5,403 bases of DNA, from assembly GCA_900540375.1 (NCBI GenBank), contig UQFS01000057.1:1-5403 (forward strand). Reading direction: 5' to 3'. Source of the DNA: an uncultured Prevotella sp. (GTDB lineage Bacteria; Bacteroidota; Bacteroidia; Bacteroidales; Bacteroidaceae). The notes beneath the pieces were generated by a model. It saw nothing but the letters and a program-made list of their open reading frames with translations, was not told the origin of the DNA and ran no database searches. Shown piece by piece: positions 1-5,332 of the stretch. How positions within the stretch are numbered: position 1 is the first letter of the stretch; each line of letters opens with the position of its first letter. The position numbers and the translations under genes are program-made.

Positions 1-33
1 CCCAATCCTAACTTCTTGCTATAGAAGCATTTA

Positions 34-1152
34 TCAAGCGACCAATCTGGGCGCACTTGCGTAAATCTGCGTAGTCTTAATGTTCTTATGACCCAGCATA
101 CGGGAAACGGACTCGATAGGCACACCCTTGCTAAGCGTCAGTGTGGCAAAAGTGTGACGCGCCATGTGGAACGATATATCCTTGTCGATGCCGCATGCCG
201 TAGCGATCTCCTTCAGATAATCGTTTGTCTTCTGGTTGGAGTAGATTGGGAATACATGACCTTTCTTTCTAGGATAATTTTTGTATTTCTCAATGATTAG
301 CTTGGCACCCTCAAAGAGTACGACACTGATCTTCGTTCCTGTCTTTACTCGTTTAGAGCTTATCCATTCCACACCGTTGAGGATGACGATGTTCTCCGGC
401 ATTAATGCCTTGACATCGATATATGCAAGACCGGTGAAACATGAGAAGATGAAAAGGTCACGGGTGCGCTCAAGGCGTTCAAGATCGAACTGCTTTTCCA
501 TGATGGTTTTAATCTCCTCTTCCGTGAGATAGCCACGGTCAACCTCGTCCATGTGCAAATGGACACCGAGGTACGGATCGTTGTGTAGCACGCCCATCTT
601 GATGCCGTGAAGGATAACGGTTCGCATGGTCTTCATCGTCTTAACGGCAGTATTGTTGCAATGGCCGATAGATGTAGTCAGATAGATGTAGTAATCCTCG
701 ATGACAGTGGGGTTAAGCTCATGGAGCAGCATATCCTTGCAGTGGTACTTGGCTTCGAGCATTTCCATGAAACGCTTGCGGCAAAGCTCATACTTGTGAT
801 AGGATGTCGTGCTGAGCGTTGTGCCTGTCTTCGCCTTCACATTACTTATATACTTGTCGAAGAGCTGACCAATGGTGTTATACTCCACGTCTTCATGCTG
901 GTAGGCAGCCTTCACCTTGTCCAATGAAAGGGTATTCTCCAGTTCCAATTTGTCAGCGATGCCCTGCAGCTCGGTGCGGATGCCCTCAAGCTTCTTGTTC
1001 ACCTGCAAGGCGACGGTAGTACGACCCTTCACCTTCTGATAGTCCTTGTCCCAAAGGGTAGGGTCAATGGTGATACCAGTTGTGCCGATACAAAGGCGGT
1101 CTCTGTCCAGGCACAAACGAATCATGATGGAACTTTGTCCATTTTTGTTCAC
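34..1152 (-). CDS. Tyrosine recombinase / site-specific integrase (Bacteroidota phage-integrase type)
   Basis: This is a DNA strand-exchange enzyme that would integrate or excise a mobile element. Read from the GTG at 1152 it has 372 residues. An N-terminal arm-type DNA-binding domain (about 1-60, with TLWD) is followed by a SAM-like core-binding domain (about 90-190) and a catalytic domain (about 205-364). Visible catalytic residues are Lys270 (RVKTGTK), His329 and Arg332 (HMARH), His355 (LGH) and the nucleophile Tyr364 (TTQIYA). The first catalytic arginine is replaced by Ala243 (FTGLAYIDV). A missing first arginine is known in IntDOT of the Bacteroides element CTnDOT, so this need not mean loss of activity. 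The GTG start is probably artificial: the upstream codons encode KTIFYIRGNY, the expected first strand of the arm domain, and join to an ATG at 1198 only across a one-base frameshift. Only eight residues follow Tyr364, which is short for the family. The gene may therefore be decaying. The family call is firm; activity is uncertain. Confidence 0.92.
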   Translation of the reverse strand: MNKNGQSSIMIRLCLDRDRLCIGTTGITIDPTLWDKDYQKVKGRTTVALQVNKKLEGIRTELQGIADKLELENTLSLDKVKAAYQHEDVEYNTIGQLFDKYISNVKAKTGTTLSTTSYHKYELCRKRFMEMLEAKYHCKDMLLHELNPTVIEDYYIYLTTSIGHCNNTAVKTMKTMRTVILHGIKMGVLHNDPYLGVHLHMDEVDRGYLTEEEIKTIMEKQFDLERLERTRDLFIFSCFTGLAYIDVKALMPENIVILNGVEWISSKRVKTGTKISVVLFEGAKLIIEKYKNYPRKKGHVFPIYSNQKTNDYLKEIATACGIDKDISFHMARHTFATLTLSKGVPIESVSRMLGHKNIKTTQIYASAPRLVA

Positions 1153-1198
1153 ATAATTTCCACGGATGTAGAAAATCGTCTTAAAAAGCTCGTCTCAT
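1153..1198 (-). other. Frameshifted 5' end of the integrase gene
   Basis: On the minus strand an ATG at 1198-1196 opens the frame ATG AGA CGA GCT TTT TAA, which stops after five codons (MRRAF) at 1183-1181. Skipping one T of the five-T run (1187-1183) gives M R R A F K T I F Y I R G N Y and then the integrase frame. This is the usual N-terminus of Bacteroidota integrases and makes a protein of 387 residues. The ATG is preceded by an A/T-rich leader, typical of start sites in this phylum. The break could be a real inactivating mutation, a sequencing error in a homopolymer, or a site of +1 ribosomal frameshifting. In the last case tRNA-Phe on UUU could slip one base before the UAA stop. The sequence alone does not decide. 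Confidence 0.8.
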
Positions 1199-1322
1199 AA
1201 CGAATTAATTTTTAAATAGTACAGCGGTATCCAGGATTGGTACACGGAATCCTGCCAAAATACACCGTTTGGTACACAAAAAGCAGGAGTTGTGGGCTCA
1301 AGCACCGAAATTTATCCGGCTG

Positions 1323-1352
1323 CAAAGTTAAACATAATCGGCTGAATTACAA
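1323..1352 (-). promoter_or_regulatory. Predicted promoter of the integrase gene
   Basis: On the minus strand TAACTTTG (1330-1323) matches the Bacteroidota -7 consensus TAnnTTTG exactly. A TTG (1352-1350) lies 19 bp upstream, the expected distance for the -33 element. Transcription would start near 1317, giving a leader of about 120 nt before the ATG at 1198. Four 11-bp repeats lie directly upstream (1365-1408), a good position for a regulator or for integrase itself to act on this promoter. The call rests on motif match and spacing only. Confidence 0.6.
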
Positions 1353-1364
1353 TGACTTTATAGT

Positions 1365-1408
1365 GGTCTTTGCAAGGTCTTTGCAGGGTCTTTACGTGGT
1401 CTTTGGTA
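1365..1408. repeat. Four direct repeats with an exact 11-bp period
   Basis: GGTCTTT occurs at 1365, 1376, 1387 and 1398, each followed by four variable bases (GCAA, GCAG, ACGT, GGTA). Read on the minus strand the unit is CAAAGACC or TAAAGACC plus three bases. A spacing of 11 bp puts every copy on about the same face of the helix. They sit between a predicted integrase promoter and an inverted repeat at 1428-1454. This arrangement suits arm-type sites for integrase or an excision factor, or an operator array controlling integrase expression. The repeats are seen directly; the function is inferred. Confidence 0.75.
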
Positions 1409-1427
1409 CAATTTTCGTCGATGATGA

Positions 1428-1454
1428 TTTTCTGTACCATATATGTACCGAAAA
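1428..1454. promoter_or_regulatory. Imperfect inverted repeat, candidate recombinase core (attachment) site or operator
   Basis: Arms TTTTCTGTAC (1428-1437) and GTACCGAAAA (1445-1454) are inverted repeats matching at 9 of 10 positions, around the 7-bp centre CATATAT. Core sites of tyrosine recombinases commonly have this form: two inverted binding sites of about 9-13 bp flanking a 6-8 bp crossover region. The site lies 230 bp upstream of the integrase start, and TGTACC half-sites recur nearby (1239, 1271, 1405). If it is the core, the element ends here and the tRNA and its terminator are host sequence. A dimeric repressor operator would look similar. The partner site would be outside the window. 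Confidence 0.4.
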
Positions 1455-1518
1455 CAGACCATCTTGAGACCCGTGAGAGGATTTTTAGAGGTTTCGTGAT
1501 GAGAACGAATACAAAATA

Positions 1519-1550
1519 AAGTGCCGTAACTCCTTGGAATTACGGCACTT
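1519..1550 (-). terminator. Intrinsic terminator downstream of tRNA-Ser
   Basis: AAGTGCCGTAA (1519-1529) and TTACGGCACTT (1540-1550) form a perfect 11-bp stem with a 10-nt loop. On the minus strand the stem is followed by TTTATTTTGT, a U-rich tail, and it begins 45 nt past the tRNA 3' end. On the plus strand the following bases are not T-rich, so the minus-strand tRNA is the natural user. The intact tRNA-terminator unit suggests that any insertion occurred to its left rather than inside the tRNA. Confidence 0.8.
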
Positions 1551-1595
1551 AGCTAATTTCTTGAACTTTTAGCAATAAATGTTAAAATTTTTCAG

Positions 1596-1680
1596 CGGAG
1601 AGAGAGGGATTCGAACCCCCGGTACCTCTCGGTACGACGGTTTTCAAGACCGTTGTAATCGACCACTCTACCATCTCTCC
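1596..1680 (-). tRNA. tRNA-Ser, anticodon UGA
   Basis: The cloverleaf reads cleanly on the minus strand. The acceptor stem GGAGAGA/TCTCTCC is perfect over 7 bp and is followed by discriminator G, as in serine tRNAs. The anticodon stem ACGGT/ACCGT encloses the loop CTTGAAA, with TGA at 1646-1644. The long variable arm GTACC-GAGA-GGTAC marks a class II tRNA. The T arm is GGGGG-TTCGAAT-CCCTC. The 3' CCA is not encoded (the next bases are CTG), so it must be added after transcription. The anticodon UGA reads UCA and, by wobble, other UCN serine codons. Confidence 0.97.
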
Positions 1681-1720
1681 AATGGTTGTGATATACCTGC
1701 ATCATTTCTGAATGTGGGTG

Positions 1721-1728
1721 CAAAGGTA
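1721..1728 (-). promoter_or_regulatory. Predicted -7 element of the tRNA-Ser promoter
   Basis: On the minus strand TACCTTTG matches the Bacteroidota -7 consensus TAnnTTTG, 40 bp upstream of the tRNA 5' end, giving a short precursor leader. A TTTG (1755-1752) lies 23 bp further upstream, longer than the usual 19-21 bp, so the -33 element is uncertain. Confidence 0.55.
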
Positions 1729-1824
1729 CACAATTCATTTGAAATAGGGATCAAATACTGAAGAAATCGTAAGTTGATTAAATATTATTAACATTAATAA
1801 GATAGATAGCTTAATGAAAAGAGG

Positions 1825-1832
1825 TAATTTTG
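1825..1832 (+). promoter_or_regulatory. Possible -7 element for mutS2
   Basis: TAATTTTG fits TAnnTTTG exactly, and no better match lies between here and the mutS2 start. There is no TTG at the expected -33 distance (about 1801-1805 reads GATAG). If used, transcription would begin near 1838 and give a leader of roughly 320 nt containing the whole repeat array. This is a weak call from one half of a promoter. Confidence 0.3.
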
Positions 1833-1958
1833 CAATAAATGTCATACGGTGGAGTGGTTGCTGATTGTAGGTATTCTCTCTGAAAAGAGAAAGTGCAGAC
1901 AATGAAACCATGAGGCCATGAGAATTGATGCTAAAAGATAAAAGCTATTAATAGAATT

Positions 1959-1981
1959 AGATCCGACATAAAATCGGGTCT
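1959..1981 (+). other. Short hairpin in the mutS2 leader
   Basis: AGATCCGA (1959-1966) pairs with TCGGGTCT (1974-1981) as an 8-bp stem including one G-U pair, with a 7-nt loop. It sits at the first units of the GAT repeat array. Only CTTATAAAT follows it, not a U-run, so it is not a convincing terminator. It may simply arise from neighbouring repeat units. Confidence 0.35.
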
Positions 1982-2163
1982 CTTATAAATCAGGTCGATA
2001 TAAATCAGATTTTATATGAACAAGATCTGATATAAATATGATATGAATATGATCTGATAAATGGATCGGAAAAAAACAGATTGGGTAAAACCGGATTTGA
2101 CAGTAAAGTAGATCCGGGAGAAAGATAGAAATGATAAAAGGACAAATTAGATAAAAAAGAAAT
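1960..2163 (+). repeat. Degenerate tandem repeat array, period about 16 bp, units starting GAT
   Basis: GAT or GGT recurs at 1960, 1977, 1993, 2008, 2024, 2040, 2051, 2064, 2079, 2094, 2111, 2124, 2133 and 2150. Most steps are 15-17 bp, with a few shorter. The better units read GATCTGATATAAATAT, GGTCGATATAAATCA and GATTTTATATGAACAA; later ones become purine-rich (GATCCGGGAGAAA). The array runs directly into the mutS2 start codon, so mutS2's leader, and possibly its translation start region, is built from repeat units. The pattern suggests an old, diverged minisatellite. No function is evident. Confidence 0.6.
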
Positions 2164-4828
2164 GATATACCCAAAGAACTTCGAAAGGAAGATTGGATAC
2201 GACGAGGTGCGGACGTGGCTAAAAGGCTATTGTCTGAGTACTCTCGGAAAAAGTATGGTGGAGGCGATAGACTTCTCTGCTGATTCTCAACAGATTGCGA
2301 CCTGGATGGAGGAGAACCGTGAGATGCGGAGAATCATTGAGGAAGAAGGAGACTTCGAACTGTCGGGCTTCTATGACGTGCGTGACAGTCTGAAGCGAGT
2401 GCGGTTGGAGGGAACATGGATGGAAGAGGGCGAGCTATTCGACCTCAGACGTTCCTTGGCGACGATAGACTCATTGGTACGATTTCTTTATAGAGGTGAG
2501 CCTTTGGAGGACAAGGCAGAGTCGGAAGAAGATCTTGAATTGAAGAAGTGGAGTTATCCTGCCCTTCACAATCTTGCGGACGGTATCGCGACGTTTCCGG
2601 TTATCATCCAGCAGATCGACCAGATAATCGATAAGTATGGTCACATGCGCGATAGTGCATCACCTGAGTTGCATGCCATCCGCCAAGAATTGGCCAGAAC
2701 GGAAATTTCCATTTCAAGGATTCTTAACGGCATTCTCCACTCGGCTCAAAGCGAGGGCTTAGTGGAGAAAGACGTAACTCCAACGTTGCGCGACGGGCGG
2801 CTGGTGATACCTATCGTTCCTTCGTTGAAGCGTCGTATTCCAGGCATAGTACATGACGAGAGTGCCACGGGCCGTACGGTGTTTGTAGAGCCGACGGAGG
2901 TAGTGGAGGCCAACAACAAGATCCGGGAATTGGAAGCTGAGGAGCGTCAGGAAATCATCCGTATTCTCACAAAGATGTCGTCCTGCATCCGCCCCCATGT
3001 ACGCGAGATGCTAGACTCGTATCATTTCCTTGCCGAAATCGACCTGATACAGGCGAAATGCCAACTGGCACAGGCTATGTGTGCTGTAGAGCCGGAATTG
3101 AAGTCTTATCCTTATCTCGACTTCATTGCAGCCCGTCATCCACTGTTGGAGCGCCATCTTACCCGTGCAAAACAAGATAACGAAGATGGCGGTATGACAG
3201 AGAGCCAGAAGCCAACCGCAGTGGTACCTTTGGATATCCAGCTTACCCCTGAAAAGCATATTCTGATCATCTCTGGTCCCAACGCTGGTGGTAAATCGGT
3301 GTGCTTAAAGACGACGGGACTTTTGCAATATATGCTTCAGACGGGATTAAGCATACCAGTAAGCGAACGAAGCAGATGTGGTGTATTTAAGGATGTTATG
3401 ATTGATATAGGTGATGAGCAGAGTCTTGAGAATGACTTGAGTACCTATTCGTCACATCTATTGAACATGAAGGTGATGATGCGTCAAGCCTGTTCTCAGA
3501 CATTGATTTTGATCGACGAGTTTGGAACGGGTACAGAGCCCCAAATTGGAGGTGCGATCGCCGAGAGCGTTTTAGGTCAGTTCTGCAAAAAAGGCGCGTG
3601 GGCAGTGATCACAACCCACTATCAGAATCTGAAGCATTTTGCCGACAGTCACGATGGTGTGGTGAATGGAGCCATGCTCTACGACCGTCACGAGATGCGC
3701 CCTCTGTTTCAGTTGTCAATCGGCCGACCGGGCAGTTCATTTGCTATCGAGATAGCGCGTAAGATAGGATTGCCGGAGGAGGTGATTCGTGAAGCATCAG
3801 ACATTGTCGGTTCTGACTATATTCAAAGCGATAAATACCTTCAAGATATTGTGCGTGACAAGCGCTACTGGGAACAGAAGCGACAAGCTGTACATGAGCA
3901 GGAGAAACGTTTGCAACGTCAAATCGACGAATACGAAAAAGGCGTTTCCGAAGTAGAGAAGCAGCGCAAGGAAATACTTGCCAACGCCCGTCAGGAGGCC
4001 AAAGAATTGCTTGCACAGAGCAACAAGCAGATAGAGAATGCCATCCGTGAGATACGTGAGGAGCAGGCAGAGAAGGAGACAACGAAAAAAATCCGGGCAG
4101 AGTTGGAGCAATTCAAGCAGGAAGTTGATGAAGAAACGTGGAAGAAGCCGGACAAGCGTTCTATGGGTATTCTTTCAGACGAGGACTTCCAAAAGAAAGT
4201 GGCACAGATTCAAGCTCGCAAGCAACGTCATGAGCAACGCAAGAAGGACAAGCTGGCGAGTGAACAGCAGGCTGCCAAAGTACTGAGAGAAGCTGTGGTT
4301 AAGGGTCAACAAAACGTAAATCGCCCCATTGCTGTTGGAGACTCTGTGAAGATGCGTGGTGTTCAGTCGCAGGGTAGGGTAGAGACCATTGATAACAAGA
4401 CAGCTACGGTGATCTTTGGCGATATGCGCACCAAGGTCCCTTTGAGCAGGTTAACATTAGCCGACAGCTTAGCCTCTGCCGAGAGCAGTGATCGTCCCAA
4501 GACAAAGATGGACGAGTTGAAAGAGGGTTTAAAGCAGTATGGCATTTCTCGCATGACACAAGAGACGATCGACGACCATCGCAAAAATTTCCATCAGGAT
4601 CTCGACGTTCGAGGTATGCGTGGTGATGAGGCATTGCAGGCGGTCCGCTATTTCATCGACGATGCCATTCTTATGGGCATGCCCCGTGTGCGCATTCTCC
4701 ATGGCAAGGGCAACGGCATCTTACGTCAACTGATCCGTCAATATTTGAGTGCTGAGCCCAATATCAGCCATTTTGCAGATGAGAATGTGCAGTTTGGCGG
4801 GGCAGGTATCACGGTGGTAGATTTCTAA
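2162..4828 (+). CDS. mutS2: MutS2 family ATPase with C-terminal Smr domain
   Basis: This is a cytoplasmic ATPase of the MutS2 branch, which lacks the mismatch-recognition domain of MutS. The 888 residues show a clamp/lever region (about 1-310), RHPLL (325-329), Walker A GPNAGGKS (372-379), DEQS (418-421), the signature STYSSH (427-432), Walker B LIDE ending at Glu453 and the switch THY at 485-487. These are followed by a charged coiled coil (about 565-660), a KOW-like segment (VGDSVKM to LTLAD, about 723-770) and a C-terminal Smr domain with LDVRG (814-818) and HGKGNG (847-852). All key ATPase residues are present. Relatives suppress recombination (Helicobacter pylori) or rescue stalled, collided ribosomes (Bacillus subtilis); which applies here is unknown. 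The ATG start gives the expected N-terminus MIYPKNFE, and an in-frame TAA at 2135-2137 excludes a much longer one. It is about 100 residues longer than the B. subtilis protein (about 785), partly in the charged linkers. The gene looks intact. Confidence 0.97.
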   Translation: MIYPKNFERKIGYDEVRTWLKGYCLSTLGKSMVEAIDFSADSQQIATWMEENREMRRIIEEEGDFELSGFYDVRDSLKRVRLEGTWMEEGELFDLRRSLATIDSLVRFLYRGEPLEDKAESEEDLELKKWSYPALHNLADGIATFPVIIQQIDQIIDKYGHMRDSASPELHAIRQELARTEISISRILNGILHSAQSEGLVEKDVTPTLRDGRLVIPIVPSLKRRIPGIVHDESATGRTVFVEPTEVVEANNKIRELEAEERQEIIRILTKMSSCIRPHVREMLDSYHFLAEIDLIQAKCQLAQAMCAVEPELKSYPYLDFIAARHPLLERHLTRAKQDNEDGGMTESQKPTAVVPLDIQLTPEKHILIISGPNAGGKSVCLKTTGLLQYMLQTGLSIPVSERSRCGVFKDVMIDIGDEQSLENDLSTYSSHLLNMKVMMRQACSQTLILIDEFGTGTEPQIGGAIAESVLGQFCKKGAWAVITTHYQNLKHFADSHDGVVNGAMLYDRHEMRPLFQLSIGRPGSSFAIEIARKIGLPEEVIREASDIVGSDYIQSDKYLQDIVRDKRYWEQKRQAVHEQEKRLQRQIDEYEKGVSEVEKQRKEILANARQEAKELLAQSNKQIENAIREIREEQAEKETTKKIRAELEQFKQEVDEETWKKPDKRSMGILSDEDFQKKVAQIQARKQRHEQRKKDKLASEQQAAKVLREAVVKGQQNVNRPIAVGDSVKMRGVQSQGRVETIDNKTATVIFGDMRTKVPLSRLTLADSLASAESSDRPKTKMDELKEGLKQYGISRMTQETIDDHRKNFHQDLDVRGMRGDEALQAVRYFIDDAILMGMPRVRILHGKGNGILRQLIRQYLSAEPNISHFADENVQFGGAGITVVDF

Positions 4829-4880
4829 GGGTAATATTTCAGACACAATACACATAACTATTCTATTTTTCAACAACTCT

Positions 4881-5315
4881 ATGAACAACAAAGAAACATC
4901 TTTTCCCAATGGTTACGAGGCCTGCCTGCCTTGTGACTGTCCCCAGCGCAGCCACTGTCTGCATGCTTGGGCATGGAACTACCGCGACAGCAGCATGCGG
5001 CAGTACGTTGTGCTCAATCCCGATCAAACTACACTCGACGGCCATTGCTCTTTCTACTGCGATGACCGCCCACAGCGCTATGCCCTTGGATTTACCAACT
5101 TCCAAAAGCGCATGTACCCCGATCAGTACCGGCAATTCATGTCGGTCTGCGTTGCCCACTTTGGGCGTAATTCCTATTTCATGCGACGGCGTGGAGAGAC
5201 GCCCATGCCACCCTCAGAGCAAGCATTCATACGTAGCGTGCTCAAGCAAGTAGGCGCCCCCGACGACCTCGACTTCGACGGTTTTGAGGAGCGGGTCAAT
5301 TGGGAGGGCGACTAA
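4881..5315 (+). CDS. DUF6078-like small cysteine-containing protein of unknown function
   Basis: This 144-residue protein starts at an ATG without a Shine-Dalgarno sequence. It begins about 52 bp after mutS2 on the same strand, with no terminator or clear promoter between them, so a shared transcript is possible. I recognise the layout of the Bacteroidota DUF6078 family from memory. It has an N-terminal cysteine cluster (Cys15, Cys18, Cys20, Cys26), a DGHCSFY segment (Cys56, Cys60), a YALGFTNF block and a conserved C-terminal part with a tyrosine- and arginine-rich stretch (YFMRRRGE) and PPSEQ. The spaced cysteines with His25, His28 and His55 suggest metal binding, perhaps zinc, but this is inference. 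There is no signal peptide or membrane segment, so it is probably cytoplasmic. No biochemical role is known to me. It is probably complete: the C-terminal DFDGFEERVNWE resembles the family's end. Confidence 0.78.
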   Translation: MNNKETSFPNGYEACLPCDCPQRSHCLHAWAWNYRDSSMRQYVVLNPDQTTLDGHCSFYCDDRPQRYALGFTNFQKRMYPDQYRQFMSVCVAHFGRNSYFMRRRGETPMPPSEQAFIRSVLKQVGAPDDLDFDGFEERVNWEGD

Positions 5316-5332
5316 ATCTCAACCTTTTTATA

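Larger units (their letters stand above)
1199..1595. other. Integrase upstream region, no convincing gene
   Basis: This 397-bp stretch between the integrase start and the tRNA carries signals rather than genes. From left to right it holds an A/T-rich integrase leader, GGTACA motifs at 1239 and 1271, the predicted integrase promoter (1323-1352), the 11-bp repeats (1365-1408), a GGTACA at 1405, the inverted repeat at 1428-1454 and the tRNA terminator (1519-1550). A 76-codon open frame at 1237-1467 on the plus strand overlaps all the repeats, resembles no family I recognise and has no visible promoter, so I do not call it a gene. Confidence 0.6.
1681..2161. other. Intergenic region between tRNA-Ser and mutS2
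   Basis: This 481-bp A/T-rich region separates divergent transcription units: the tRNA leftward and mutS2 rightward. It holds the tRNA promoter, a possible mutS2 -7 element (1825-1832), a weak 6-bp hairpin (TTCTCT 1874-1879 with AGAGAA 1886-1891), a tandem 8-bp duplication (CCATGAGG/CCATGAGA, 1908-1923) and, from 1960, an array of GAT-starting repeats reaching mutS2. A tiny seven-codon frame (2131-2154) ends just before mutS2, with nothing to support it. I see no protein gene here. Confidence 0.6.

Noticed and set aside
1237..1467. A 76-codon open frame on the plus strand
   Set aside because: It runs through the promoter and repeats of the opposite strand, has no recognisable domain and has no promoter of its own.
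1596..1680. The tRNA-Ser 3' end as the integrase attachment site
   Set aside because: Many elements insert into tRNA 3' ends, and the integrase does lie on that side. However, no second copy of the tRNA end is visible, and the tRNA keeps a well-placed terminator of its own. The inverted repeat at 1428-1454 is a better candidate. This remains possible if a tRNA fragment lies beyond the left edge.
1579..1761. A 60-codon plus-strand frame across the tRNA
   Set aside because: It is antisense to the tRNA gene and exists only because the tRNA lacks stops in that frame.
2131..2154. Seven-codon leader peptide (MIKGQIR) before mutS2
   Set aside because: It is very short, lies within a purine-rich repeat tract, and shows no regulatory codon run or attenuator structure.
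1983..2174. A 63-codon minus-strand frame with hydrophobic and SDL-type repeats
   Set aside because: It is the reverse reading of the GAT repeat array. The apparent hydrophobicity reflects A/T-rich repeats, and it overlaps the mutS2 start.
3744..4111. Two long minus-strand frames inside mutS2
   Set aside because: They are antisense to the well-conserved coiled-coil coding region, with no family resemblance. The codon pattern of mutS2 explains them.
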